DNA of 64,000 nucleotides from Cytobacillus luteolus (lineage in GTDB: Bacteria > Bacillota > Bacilli > Bacillales > Bacillaceae_L), in the NCBI RefSeq assembly GCF_017873715.1, contig NZ_JAGGKM010000001.1, positions 124,001 through 188,000 of the forward strand, read 5' to 3'. Under the pieces are notes generated by a model, which did not search any database, was not told the origin of the DNA, and saw only the letters and a list, made by a program, of their open reading frames with translations. Of this stretch, positions 35,438 to 43,471 are shown one piece after another. Position 1 is the first letter of the stretch; every line of letters begins with the position of its first letter. Both the position numbers and the translations under genes were made by a program.

Positions 35438-36616
35438 ATGTCAGACGGAAACGAAAAGAATTTTGCGATTTCAAGAGAAGATTGGTCCCTCCACCGGAAA
35501 GGCCATGATGATCAAAAAAGACATCAAGAAAAAGTCCAGGAAGCCATTAAAAGTAATTTACCTGATTTAATCACTGAGGAAAATATTATTATGTCAAATG
35601 GGCGAGATGTCGTAAAGATTCCAATAAGGTCTTTAGATGAGTATAAGATTCGATATAACTACGACAAAAATAAACATGTTGGCCAAGGGGATGGAGACAG
35701 CCAAGTCGGTGATGTAGTTGCCAGAGATGGGTCAAATGAAGGCCAAAAAGGTCAAGGTCCTGGTAAAGGTCAAGGAGCAGGTGACCAGGCGGGAGAAGAT
35801 TATTACGAAGCGGAAGTATCTCTAATGGAGTTGGAAGAAGCCTTATTCAAAGAGCTCGAGCTTCCAAATCTACAGCAAAAAGAGCGTGATGAAAATGTAG
35901 TGGAGGATATCGAATTTAATGATATCCGCAGGACTGGATTAATGGGGAATATTGATAAAAAGAGAACGATGCTTTCAGCTTATAAGCGAAATGCGATGAG
36001 TGGTCAGGCTAAATTTCATCCGATTTATCCTGAAGATTTAAAATTTAAGACGTGGAACGAAGTAGTTAAACCAGACTCAAAAGCGGTTGTGCTTGCAATG
36101 ATGGATACGAGTGGATCGATGGGTATTTGGGAGAAATATATGGCACGAAGCTTTTTCTTCTGGATGACTCGATTTTTACGAACAAAATACGAAACGGTTG
36201 AGATTGAATTCATCGCCCACCATACAGAAGCAAAGGTAGTAAGCGAAGAAGACTTCTTCTCGAAAGGCGAAAGTGGAGGAACGATTTGTTCATCAGCTTA
36301 CCGAAAAGCACTTGAGTTAATTGACGGAAAATACCATCCATCAAGATATAATATTTACCCTTTCCACTTCTCAGATGGAGATAACTTAACCTCAGATAAT
36401 GCTCGCTGTGTGAAGTTAGTTTCTGAGATTATGAAAGTTTCGAACATGTTTGGATATGGTGAAGTAAATCAATACAATAGGCACTCGACCCTTATGTCCG
36501 CGTATAAAAATATCAATGACGAGAAATTCCGCTATTACATCCTCAAGCAAAAAGCCGATGTATTCCATGCGATGAAGAGCTTCTTTAATAATGAAGAGAA
36601 TAAGCAGTATGCTTAA
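35438..36616 (+). CDS. yhbH: Sporulation protein YhbH (DUF444)
   Basis: A 392-residue DUF444 protein. The N-terminus ([29 protein letters not shown]) and [24 protein letters not shown] are conserved. A glycine/glutamine-rich linker follows at about residues 86-120. The C-terminal von Willebrand A-like domain carries the metal-site motif DTSGSMG. It works in the same sporulation module as PrkA. ATG 35438 follows TAGGAGGGG. The long 428-base leader separates it from prkA, so it may be transcribed on its own. Confidence 0.95.
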   Translation: MSDGNEKNFAISREDWSLHRKGHDDQKRHQEKVQEAIKSNLPDLITEENIIMSNGRDVVKIPIRSLDEYKIRYNYDKNKHVGQGDGDSQVGDVVARDGSNEGQKGQGPGKGQGAGDQAGEDYYEAEVSLMELEEALFKELELPNLQQKERDENVVEDIEFNDIRRTGLMGNIDKKRTMLSAYKRNAMSGQAKFHPIYPEDLKFKTWNEVVKPDSKAVVLAMMDTSGSMGIWEKYMARSFFFWMTRFLRTKYETVEIEFIAHHTEAKVVSEEDFFSKGESGGTICSSAYRKALELIDGKYHPSRYNIYPFHFSDGDNLTSDNARCVKLVSEIMKVSNMFGYGEVNQYNRHSTLMSAYKNINDEKFRYYILKQKADVFHAMKSFFNNEENKQYA

Positions 36617-36622
36617 AAAGAG

Positions 36623-36647
36623 AAGACAGGTGGACCTGTCTTTTTTT
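36623..36647 (+). terminator. Rho-independent terminator of yhbH
   Basis: AAGACAGGT (36623-36631) pairs with ACCTGTCTT (36634-36642); the two-base loop implies the last pair is open. TTTTT follows. Confidence 0.85.
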
Positions 36648-36668
36648 GTGTGTATAACTCTGTGAAGG

Positions 36669-37121
36669 TTATTCCTCATTTTCAAGTTCCTCAATGAGTT
36701 CCTTCATTTCCGCAATTTCTTTCTTTTGTGTTTTAATGATGGAGTCAGCAAGGTCACGAACGCGTGGATCGGTGATGTAGGCACGTTCACTTGTTAAAAT
36801 GGCAATCGAATGATGGGGGATCATGGCTTCCATATAATCTGTATCATCCACTAGGACTTGACTGCGAAGTAAGAACAAAAAGATGAAGAACACTATGATG
36901 CTTCCAGTAGCAATCCCTATATTTACTTTTCGATCTTTTAGCATATGCCTCATAAACAGCAACATAATGAAGGTCATAGTTGCCCCCATTAAAAGAGCCA
37001 TATACAGGCGGGTTTCACTAAAAAATACATGTCCAATTTCATAGGTACTCCAATACTTAAATAAAAACATCAGTATGGTAGAGGTGACTACCATTCCTGC
37101 AAATTTCATATATGGTTTCAC
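36669..37121 (-). CDS. DUF305 membrane protein
   Basis: The start is GTG 37121, eight bases after GAGGAG; the first in-frame GTG (37130) overlaps that site. The 150-residue protein has four short transmembrane helices in residues 1-90 and a C-terminal DUF305 ferritin-like helix pair containing MEAMIPHHSIAILTSERA. The Met-His-His cluster suggests copper or other metal binding, as in related copper-resistance proteins. The C-terminus is acidic. Monocistronic. Confidence 0.8.
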   Translation of the reverse strand: MKPYMKFAGMVVTSTILMFLFKYWSTYEIGHVFFSETRLYMALLMGATMTFIMLLFMRHMLKDRKVNIGIATGSIIVFFIFLFLLRSQVLVDDTDYMEAMIPHHSIAILTSERAYITDPRVRDLADSIIKTQKKEIAEMKELIEELENEE

Positions 37122-37338
37122 TCTAATCACTCCTCTTATAAATCCTTGTTATATATATGCATTACCCGAATCGAAGAGAGGTATTCATATTTTGAAGAAT
37201 CACTCATTTTAAATATAAAGAGTAGTTTACAATTTCATTTTGGATTTTCACTAAAAATTCCATGTTAAATTGATAGTGAGTTTTAACACCTTGTGCTATT
37301 AATTTTATATTTTTTGAAAATTTCTTCAAAAGGATTTT

Positions 37339-37363
37339 ATTTCGACTGTCGAAATGTTAAAAT
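37339..37363 (+). promoter_or_regulatory. Palindromic operator overlapping the S9 peptidase promoter
   Basis: ATTTCGAC-T-GTCGAAAT (37339-37355) is a perfect 17-bp palindrome lying directly upstream of TAAAAT (37358-37363), a probable -10 box. A repressor bound here would occupy the spacer. The regulator is unknown. Confidence 0.5.
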
Positions 37364-37395
37364 AGACATACATCTAATTATTGGAGGAGTGTAAA

Positions 37396-39390
37396 ATGAC
37401 AAAACGTCCAATCACTGCAGAAGATTTATGTAACTTTAAGTTTGTAGGAGATCCTCAGGTTTCTCCAAACAAGGATAAGGCAGCTTACGTGTTAACACAT
37501 GTAGATAAAGAGAAGGATGGTTATTATTCCTTTATTTATGTAACAGACTTAAACGGTCCAGGAAGACAGTTCACATCCCATGTTTCGAAGGAAAAATTAG
37601 TAAAGGATGTAGCTCCTACTTGGTCACCTGATGGCAAAACACTAGCGTTCCGTTCAAACCGAACTGGTAAAAATCAAGTCTATCTATTACATATTGACGG
37701 TGGAGAAGCCGTGCAACTTACAGATGTGAAACAAGGAGTTGGAGGTTTTAGCTGGTCACCTGATGGCAAGCAACTAGCTCTTGTGATAAATGGTGAGTTA
37801 AAGCTTACTACTGACAAAGAGGAAGACAAAGAAGAAAAAAGCGATGTAAAAGTGATTACTAGACTTCGTTATAAAGGTGACGGAGTTGGTATCTTCAATG
37901 ATGACCGCAGACACGTCTATTTATTTGATATTGCTAGCAAATCATATACAAAAGTAACAGAAGGAGATCATGATTTTGGTCAGGCAACCTTCACTCCTGA
38001 TGGAAACAGCTTGTTCTATGTTGGGACAAAGGCTGAAGATAAGGAATGGGGCTATCTGCCGGCTATTTGGAAATATGACCTAACTACAAAAGAAGAAACG
38101 TTATTCTATGAAGGAAATGGCTATATCAATTCACCTTCATTTTCACCAGACGGAAAATGGCTTGCTTTTGCCGGTCATACACGTGGAGAAAGAAGCCAAG
38201 GAAATGCAAATGTCCTAGTTTTAGATACTGAAACTGGTAATCTACAAAACTTAACAGAGAGCTTTGACTATACAGTTGGCAACCTTGTTGGGGTAGATGC
38301 GAAGTATGATACTGCAGAGCTTCGACTCATTTGGGATGATTCAAGTTCACATATTTATTTTAGTGCGACAGTAGGTGGAGATTGTCAGTTATTTAAAGTG
38401 AATCTTCAAGGGGAAGTTTCTGTGGCGCTATCAACATCTAATGGTTCCGTTACTTCATATGATATTGTAAATGATGAAAAAGCAATCCTAACTCTAGCAA
38501 CTCCACATTCAACTGGAGATTTAGTTTTACAAGACTTAAACCAAGTGGACCAAACAAAGGTACTAACAGCATTTAACGAAGAATTATACAATGAAGTACA
38601 CTTAAGCACGCCAGAGAATTTTACTTATAAAAGCACTGATGGCTGGGACGTTGAAGGCTGGGTAATGAAACCATTTGGATTTGAAGAAGGTAAAAAATAT
38701 CCTATGATCCTTCAAATTCATGGTGGTCCAGCTACAGCATATGGAAATGGACTTCATCACGAAATGCAATTAATGGCTTCTAAAGGCTATGTTGTTCTTT
38801 ATACAAATCCAAGAGGTAGTCATGGTTATGGACATGACTTCGTAAATGCAGTTATCGGTGATTACGGTGGAATGGATTACGAAGATATTATGGCTGGAGT
38901 TGACCACACACTAGCAAACGTTGACTATATTGATGAAAGCCAAATGTTTGTAACAGGTGGTAGCTATGGTGGGTACATGACAAACGTGATTGTGACTCGT
39001 ACTGACCGTTTCAAAGCTGCAGTTACACAAAGAAGCATTTGTAACTGGCATAGCTTCTATGGAACAAGTGACATCGGGTTCTTCTTTACCGAGTGGCAGC
39101 ACGGACATGCTGATTTATGGGATGATGTAGAGAGATTACTGAAGATTTCTCCATTAACTCATGCTCGAAATGTTAAAACACCGACATTAATTTTACACAG
39201 TGAGCAGGACTTACGTTGTCCAATGGAGCAAGCAGAGCAATGGTATATTGCACTAAAACGTTTAGGTGTAGAAACCAAGTTTGTTCGCTTCCCTGATGAA
39301 AACCATGATCTATCACGTTCAGGAAAACCGAAGCATCGCTTAGAGCGTCTTAACCATTTAATTGGCTGGTTTGATGATCGTCGTTCTTAA
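37396..39390 (+). CDS. S9-family prolyl oligopeptidase/acylaminoacyl peptidase
   Basis: The start is ATG 37396, with GGAGGAG upstream, giving 664 residues. The N-terminal half is a beta-propeller made of WSPDGK-type TolB repeats (APTWSPDGKTLAF, FSWSPDGKQLAL, SFSPDGKWLAF). The C-terminal alpha/beta hydrolase has the nucleophile in GGSYGGYM, Asp in EQDLRCP and His in DENHDLSRSG. It should cleave short peptides in the cytosol; there is no signal peptide. YuxL of B. subtilis is a relative. It is monocistronic with a strong terminator. Confidence 0.92.
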   Translation: MTKRPITAEDLCNFKFVGDPQVSPNKDKAAYVLTHVDKEKDGYYSFIYVTDLNGPGRQFTSHVSKEKLVKDVAPTWSPDGKTLAFRSNRTGKNQVYLLHIDGGEAVQLTDVKQGVGGFSWSPDGKQLALVINGELKLTTDKEEDKEEKSDVKVITRLRYKGDGVGIFNDDRRHVYLFDIASKSYTKVTEGDHDFGQATFTPDGNSLFYVGTKAEDKEWGYLPAIWKYDLTTKEETLFYEGNGYINSPSFSPDGKWLAFAGHTRGERSQGNANVLVLDTETGNLQNLTESFDYTVGNLVGVDAKYDTAELRLIWDDSSSHIYFSATVGGDCQLFKVNLQGEVSVALSTSNGSVTSYDIVNDEKAILTLATPHSTGDLVLQDLNQVDQTKVLTAFNEELYNEVHLSTPENFTYKSTDGWDVEGWVMKPFGFEEGKKYPMILQIHGGPATAYGNGLHHEMQLMASKGYVVLYTNPRGSHGYGHDFVNAVIGDYGGMDYEDIMAGVDHTLANVDYIDESQMFVTGGSYGGYMTNVIVTRTDRFKAAVTQRSICNWHSFYGTSDIGFFFTEWQHGHADLWDDVERLLKISPLTHARNVKTPTLILHSEQDLRCPMEQAEQWYIALKRLGVETKFVRFPDENHDLSRSGKPKHRLERLNHLIGWFDDRRS

Positions 39391-39426
39391 TTGGTTCTCT
39401 TTTGAGGTGCTAAATATCAAATAACT

Positions 39427-39472
39427 AAAAAAAGGTTGCTAGATCGCAAATGATTTAGCAACCTTTTTTTTC
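39427..39472 (+). terminator. Strong rho-independent terminator
   Basis: AAAAAAAGGTTGCTA pairs with TAGCAACCTTTTTTTT; the loop includes an additional ATC/GAT pairing. Confidence 0.9.
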
Positions 39473-39628
39473 TATATTAGGTCTTCTGTTCTATAATGAA
39501 ACTTCAAATGAAGGTCCTATTTAGTACAGGTTACGAAATTATACTCGGGGAAATTAGTCTTCCCTTTATTGTTTATCCGACACGATTCCTAATGTTTTTG
39601 CTTTTTCTGATTTATAAAGAAAGATTAG

Positions 39629-39658
39629 TTGACATTGAAAATGAATTTATGATAAAAT
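39629..39658 (+). promoter_or_regulatory. SigA-type promoter of the CarD-like gene
   Basis: TTGACA (39629-39634) is a perfect -35, followed after 18 bases by TAAAAT (39653-39658). The start codon is about 70 bases downstream. Confidence 0.65.
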
Positions 39659-39726
39659 TAAAAATTTGTTAAAAAATAACATGTGTGTTAAGGTTAAGAA
39701 GGTTACCATATATGGAGGTGGATTAT

Positions 39727-40188
39727 ATGTTTCAAATTGGCGATAACATTGTTTATTCAATGCACGGAGCAGGTATAATCAAAGCAATCGAAGAAAAGGA
39801 AATATCAGGGGACAAACAAGAGTATTATGTTATAAAAATGTTAATTGGAAATATGCAAGTCATGATCCCTACGGGAAAAGTATTGAGTTCATGTATACGC
39901 CCTGTTACTGACATAATTGCATTAAAACACATCCTACACATTTTTAAGCATGGAGAATCAGATAGATTACTGCCCTGGAAACAAAGGTATAAACTGAACA
40001 CGGAAAAAATAAAAACGGGTAAAATACAGGATTGTGCTGAAGTTGTACGTGATTTAATGCGTATGAAGAAAGAAAAAGCACTTAATACAAGCGAAAAAAA
40101 AATGTTAGATAACGCTCATGAATTTTTGATTAGTGAACTAGGATTAATTAAAGGTATTACTGAAAATCAAATAAAAAGTTTCTATTAA
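39727..40188 (+). CDS. CarD-family transcription regulator
   Basis: ATG 39727 follows TGGAGGTGG; earlier in-frame starts lack a site. The 153-residue protein has the CarD/TRCF RNA-polymerase-interacting Tudor-like domain (FQIGDNIVYSMHGAGIIKAIEEKEISG, YYVIKMLIGNMQVMIP) followed by a basic helical C-terminus with W-K-Q-R and RDLMRMKKEKAL. CarD proteins bind the RNA polymerase beta subunit and tune initiation, notably at rRNA promoters. In Bacillus, YdeB is the homologue. Own promoter and terminator. Confidence 0.9.
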   Translation: MFQIGDNIVYSMHGAGIIKAIEEKEISGDKQEYYVIKMLIGNMQVMIPTGKVLSSCIRPVTDIIALKHILHIFKHGESDRLLPWKQRYKLNTEKIKTGKIQDCAEVVRDLMRMKKEKALNTSEKKMLDNAHEFLISELGLIKGITENQIKSFY

Positions 40189-40386
40189 AATTAATTAAGA
40201 TTATGTATTACATCTCCCGAAAATATCCTGAATTTTATTGGATTTCAAAGCATTCAACTTCTTCAACTCACCTTTAGAGCATTAACCTCTTTTGATCTTT
40301 CTCACCTCTATCCTGGATAGTAATTGTTTATCTTCTTTACGTAAAAGAGAAAAAAAGAATTGGTAACACCATATAGTCAACTATAC

Positions 40387-40418
40387 AAATGGTTTCCAGA
40401 CTAGGAAACCATTTTTTT
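40387..40418 (+). terminator. Terminator of the CarD-like gene
   Basis: AAATGGTTTCC (40387-40397) pairs with GGAAACCATTT (40404-40414), followed by more T. The rest of 40189-40524 shows no gene. Confidence 0.8.
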
Positions 40419-40524
40419 ATTAAAATAACAATAGTAAAGATTACTGGTTATGGTTTAAATCCTTGGATGAGCAGCCTCTTATTAGTACGTTGAGTAGGGT
40501 TTTTTATTGAGTATGCAGAGAACA

Positions 40525-40557
40525 TAAAAAAACAGGCCCTATATAAAGAGCCTGTTT
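40525..40557 (-). terminator. Terminator of the cold-shock gene
   Basis: On the minus strand AACAGGC and GCCTGTT form the stem, followed by TTTTTTATG. It lies 17 bases beyond the csp stop. Confidence 0.85.
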
Positions 40558-40573
40558 ATATAACGATTTAAGA

Positions 40574-40777
40574 TTAAGCAGCTTTTTGAACGTTTGCAGC
40601 TTGAGCTCCACGAGCGCCTTGCTCAACGTCAAACGTTACTTTTTGACCTTCGTCTAATGATTTGAAGCCTTCACTTTGGATAGCAGAGAAGTGTACAAAT
40701 ACATCGTCTCCATTTTCACGTTCAATAAAGCCAAAACCTTTTTCTGCATTAAACCATTTTACTGTACCTTTTTCCAT
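40574..40777 (-). CDS. Cold-shock protein (CspA/CspB family)
   Basis: A 67-residue CSD protein with RNP1 (KGFGFIE) and RNP2 (VFVHF) motifs and the conserved start [11 protein letters not shown]. It binds single-stranded RNA or DNA and acts as an RNA chaperone. The C-terminus ([13 protein letters not shown]) is closest to the CspD type. ATG 40777 follows AGGAGG. The promoter at 40895-40923 gives a 5' leader of about 110 bases, typical of temperature-responsive csp mRNAs. Confidence 0.96.
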   Translation of the reverse strand: MEKGTVKWFNAEKGFGFIERENGDDVFVHFSAIQSEGFKSLDEGQKVTFDVEQGARGAQAANVQKAA

Positions 40778-40894
40778 TTTTGTTGCCTCCTAGTGTGTTA
40801 CCACACATTGTATTACTATCCTTGCCCAAAGTATCATCAAGACGAAAATCGATATTCATACTATCCTTTACACCGACAAAAATAATTCTTCTTT

Positions 40895-40923
40895 ATCATA
40901 GCATAAAAAGGAAAAAAATGCAA
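40895..40923 (-). promoter_or_regulatory. SigA promoter of the cold-shock gene
   Basis: On the minus strand TTGCAT (40918-40923) and TATGAT (40895-40900) are separated by 17 bases. Predicted transcription start is near 40888, leaving a leader of about 110 bases. Confidence 0.7.
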
Positions 40924-41088
40924 ATTAGTGGAATTTAACTAAAATAGTAAAATGCCCATAAAGAAAAAGAAGCATCATGCGATTTTCTAAAAACATGTAG
41001 GTTTTTGTTATGTCAATTGTAGAGACCAATTGCCAACGCAATCCTAAAAAGTATAATATGAGAATAGAAAAACACAGGAGAGATAAAG

Positions 41089-41529
41089 ATGAAAATTTAT
41101 GTGGATGCAGATGCTTGTCCGGTAAAAGATATTATTATTTCAGAAGCAAGAAATCTAGACATTCCGGTTATCCTTGTTACGAGCTTTTCGCATTTTTCTA
41201 ATGCAGAACAGCCATCAGGAGTGGAAACCATTTATGTTGATTCTGGGGCCGATGCTGCAGATTATCGGATTGTGAAGCTAGCGCAAAAAGGAGATATTAT
41301 TGTGACCCAAGATTATGGACTTGCGTCACTAGGATTACCTAAAGGAATTACCGTCCTCCACCATAAAGGATTTAGGTATACAAATGAAAATATTGACCAA
41401 TTATTACAAACACGTTATTTAGGTGCAATGGCTCGAAAAAGCGGACAGCGAACAAAGGGTCCAAAGCCTTTTACTGAAGAAGATCGGGAGCAATTTAGAA
41501 AGCTTTTTAAGCAGGTTATTTCTAGTTGA
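41089..41529 (+). CDS. yqxD: YqxD/YaiI family protein (UPF0178)
   Basis: A 146-residue protein of the UPF0178 family: [48 protein letters not shown] and [16 protein letters not shown] are the conserved blocks. The acidic cluster resembles PIN-like nuclease sites, but activity is unproven. ATG 41089 follows CAGGAGA. It is 22 bases upstream of a small coiled-coil gene and probably co-transcribed with it. Confidence 0.9.
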   Translation: MKIYVDADACPVKDIIISEARNLDIPVILVTSFSHFSNAEQPSGVETIYVDSGADAADYRIVKLAQKGDIIVTQDYGLASLGLPKGITVLHHKGFRYTNENIDQLLQTRYLGAMARKSGQRTKGPKPFTEEDREQFRKLFKQVISS

Positions 41530-41551
41530 AAATAGAAAGGAGATAAATGAT

Positions 41552-41743
41552 TTGAAGTATATAAAATCACAAATGCAACAACTAATTAAGGAAAATAAAG
41601 AACTACATACAAGATTTAAAGAACTGAAAGCAGAGCATGGCCTTGAGAAAAACAATGCCCTTAAAGCTTTATACCATTCAGAGGTTGCCGATGGAGGAAA
41701 GTATATGGTAGCATACCAAGCACTAGATCAGCCGAAAAAGTAG
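41552..41743 (+). CDS. Small coiled-coil protein, 63 aa
   Basis: The start is TTG 41552, nine bases after AAAGGAGA; the ATG at 41547 stops at once. The N-terminal 35 residues are a basic/acidic amphipathic helix (QMQQLIKENKELHTRFKELKAEH), likely a coiled coil. The rest is short and polar (ALYHSEVADGGKYMVAYQALDQPKK). No family recognised. It is downstream of yqxD and followed by a terminator. Confidence 0.6.
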   Translation: MKYIKSQMQQLIKENKELHTRFKELKAEHGLEKNNALKALYHSEVADGGKYMVAYQALDQPKK

Positions 41744-41764
41744 ACTATCTGTTATTGAAGAAGG

Positions 41765-41802
41765 AAGGAGCTAGGATCTATAAAATCGAGCTCCTTTTTA
41801 TT
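41765..41802 (+). terminator. Rho-independent terminator
   Basis: AGGAGCT-GAT pairs with ATC-AGCTCCT around a short loop, followed by TTTTATT. It ends the yqxD transcript. Confidence 0.8.
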
Positions 41803-41834
41803 AGAAATCCCCTGTGATTTCTCTTTTGCATTCT

Positions 41835-42368
41835 TTAGTTAAAATCATTAATATCCATGGAAGCCGTTACTGCCCCAATTATCTCTTTATTTTCATTTAA
41901 AAGAGGTTCCCCAAAAACAAAATAACAATGCTCCCCATCTGACAGTGGAAAGCAGATTTTGCGTTTGATTTTGATCCCCTTATCTATGACTTCTTGTTTA
42001 AGGGCCATTAGGTCAACTATACCTTGGTTAGTCGCTAGTTCGTCATCCCTTTTGCTAAGACTTTCAGTTGTGTCAAAATCAGGGTGAGGATTAAAAAGCC
42101 ATGTATATCTTAACTCTAAGTCACAATGTGCAATAACCATGTCTGAGTTTTTCAACGCAATTTCAAAAGGGGCACTTAGCTCGTTTGTAAAAAATACTGA
42201 GGAGCTAACTCCAAGTGTACTTGCGATATTACGAGCTACTTCAAAGCTTGGGTTACGAGTTCCATTTTCAATTTGAGCATAAAACGCTCGATTGATAAAA
42301 GACTTTGATGCTACGTCTTCCTGTGTTAACCCTCTTTCTTTTCGTAATCTCTTTAACCATTCTCTCAT
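41835..42368 (-). CDS. XRE-type HTH regulator fused to a PAS domain
   Basis: ATG 42368 is chosen with AAGGGA upstream, giving 177 residues. Residues 1-60 are an XRE helix-turn-helix (LRKERGLTQEDVASKSFINRAFYAQIENGTRNPSFEVA). Residues 80-177 resemble a PAS fold: LRYTWLFNPHPDF, SKRDDELATNQG, MALKQEVIDKGIKIKRKICF and GEPLLNENKEIIGAVTASMDI. That PAS type is common in sensor kinases but unusual alone behind an XRE domain. It may sense a small ligand. A divergent 55-aa gene starts 158 bases away. Confidence 0.8.
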   Translation of the reverse strand: MREWLKRLRKERGLTQEDVASKSFINRAFYAQIENGTRNPSFEVARNIASTLGVSSSVFFTNELSAPFEIALKNSDMVIAHCDLELRYTWLFNPHPDFDTTESLSKRDDELATNQGIVDLMALKQEVIDKGIKIKRKICFPLSDGEHCYFVFGEPLLNENKEIIGAVTASMDINDFN

Positions 42369-42525
42369 ATTACTTTTTCCCTTCTTGTTGAGTGTGGCAA
42401 TTCGCCACATTTTTTTAATAGCTAGTAAAGTAAAATAGTAAGTAAAGATTTAGTTTGTTATGAAATTAAGTATATAAAAATAGCAATATATTCTTCAAGT
42501 AGGTCTCAATAAAAAAGGAGAAAAT

Positions 42526-42693
42526 ATGATAGGGAAAAAGGTAGAATATGAAAACAAAATCTATTCAGTTTTACATGATTACCAGAATGGCCAGATTGAG
42601 ATCAAACGAGAAGATTCTAAACTTTATACGGATATAAAGTTGGTAACAAAAGAAGAGGTAAAGGTAATACAGGATATGGAAAAGCTCACTTAG
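42526..42693 (+). CDS. Small hypothetical protein, 55 aa
   Basis: ATG 42526 follows AAAGGAG and the frame ends with TAG at 42691-42693. The protein is charged and soluble (GKKVEYENKIYSVLHDYQNGQIEIKRED), probably a small beta-barrel with a helical end (VTKEEVKVIQDMEKL). It is divergent from the XRE-PAS gene and has its own terminator. Function unknown; control by the XRE-PAS regulator is possible. Confidence 0.65.
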   Translation: MIGKKVEYENKIYSVLHDYQNGQIEIKREDSKLYTDIKLVTKEEVKVIQDMEKLT

Positions 42694-42714
42694 TGATTTT
42701 AAGTGGGCTTTTAT
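42682..42714 (+). terminator. Terminator overlapping the 55-aa gene's end
   Basis: AAGCTCACTT (42682-42691) pairs with AAGTGGGCTT (42701-42710) with one G-T pair, followed by TTATATTT. The stem includes the stop codon. Confidence 0.75.
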
Positions 42715-42846
42715 ATTTCAGTAATTTAAAGTTACTCCTCCATCTATAAGCTATCTAGAAGTCTACCGAGGTTATAAGTTTTGAGGGAAATCATATAATG
42801 GTAAGAATTAAATTTCCTTGAACTTTTAGAGATAAAGGAGTGAGTT

Positions 42847-43344
42847 ATGATGAGTAATCAAAAAAATGTAGATACGTTTAAAGCTGTTATGGGAAATTAT
42901 CCAACAGGGGTTACAGTTGTTACGACTCTGAATGAAAAAGGAACTCCATTAGGGTTAACGGTTAACTCTTTTGCTTCAGTTTCAATTGATCCTCTATTAA
43001 TCTTGTGGTCAATTGACAAGGGGGTTTCCTCCTATGACGATTTTATAAAAACAGATCAATTTGCTGTTCATGTTTTAGCAAATGACCAATCTGACATTTG
43101 TTCATTATTTGCAACTAAGGGAACTGACCGCTTCGCAAATTGCAAATGGGAGTTTTCAGTTTCAAAGCTACCAATCATTGACGGAGCTGCAGGAGTTTTG
43201 CACTGCAAAACGTATCAAACGATTGAAGCTGGAGACCACACCATCCTCATTGGGGAAGTAGTCGATATCCAAGATCATAACAAGGAACCTCTTTTGTATC
43301 ATAAGAGAAAATTTGGTGAAATTCCTGGTGAATTTTATAAATAA
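42847..43344 (+). CDS. Flavin reductase-like FMN-binding protein
   Basis: A 165-residue split-barrel flavin reductase: MGNYPTGVTVVTTLNEKGTPLGLTVNSFASVSIDPLL is the FMN-binding block, with FAVHVLANDQ and GDHTILIGEVVD later. It likely reduces flavin with NAD(P)H for a monooxygenase partner, but none is adjacent. ATG 42847 or 42850 follows AAAGGAGTG. It is followed by its own terminator. Confidence 0.88.
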   Translation: MMSNQKNVDTFKAVMGNYPTGVTVVTTLNEKGTPLGLTVNSFASVSIDPLLILWSIDKGVSSYDDFIKTDQFAVHVLANDQSDICSLFATKGTDRFANCKWEFSVSKLPIIDGAAGVLHCKTYQTIEAGDHTILIGEVVDIQDHNKEPLLYHKRKFGEIPGEFYK

Positions 43345-43351
43345 GAAATCA

Positions 43352-43389
43352 TGTGCTACTTCCTAACCAATGGAGTAGCATTCTTTTTT
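43352..43389 (+). terminator. Rho-independent terminator
   Basis: GCTACT pairs with AGTAGC within a longer imperfect stem, followed by ATTCTTTTTT. Confidence 0.7.
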
Positions 43390-43471
43390 GCCGATTACCA
43401 TGCCGTGTAACTAATCATTATACCTCCCAAAAACCGTGTTATAATAGTGGGATGTAAAGGGGAGGATTTTT

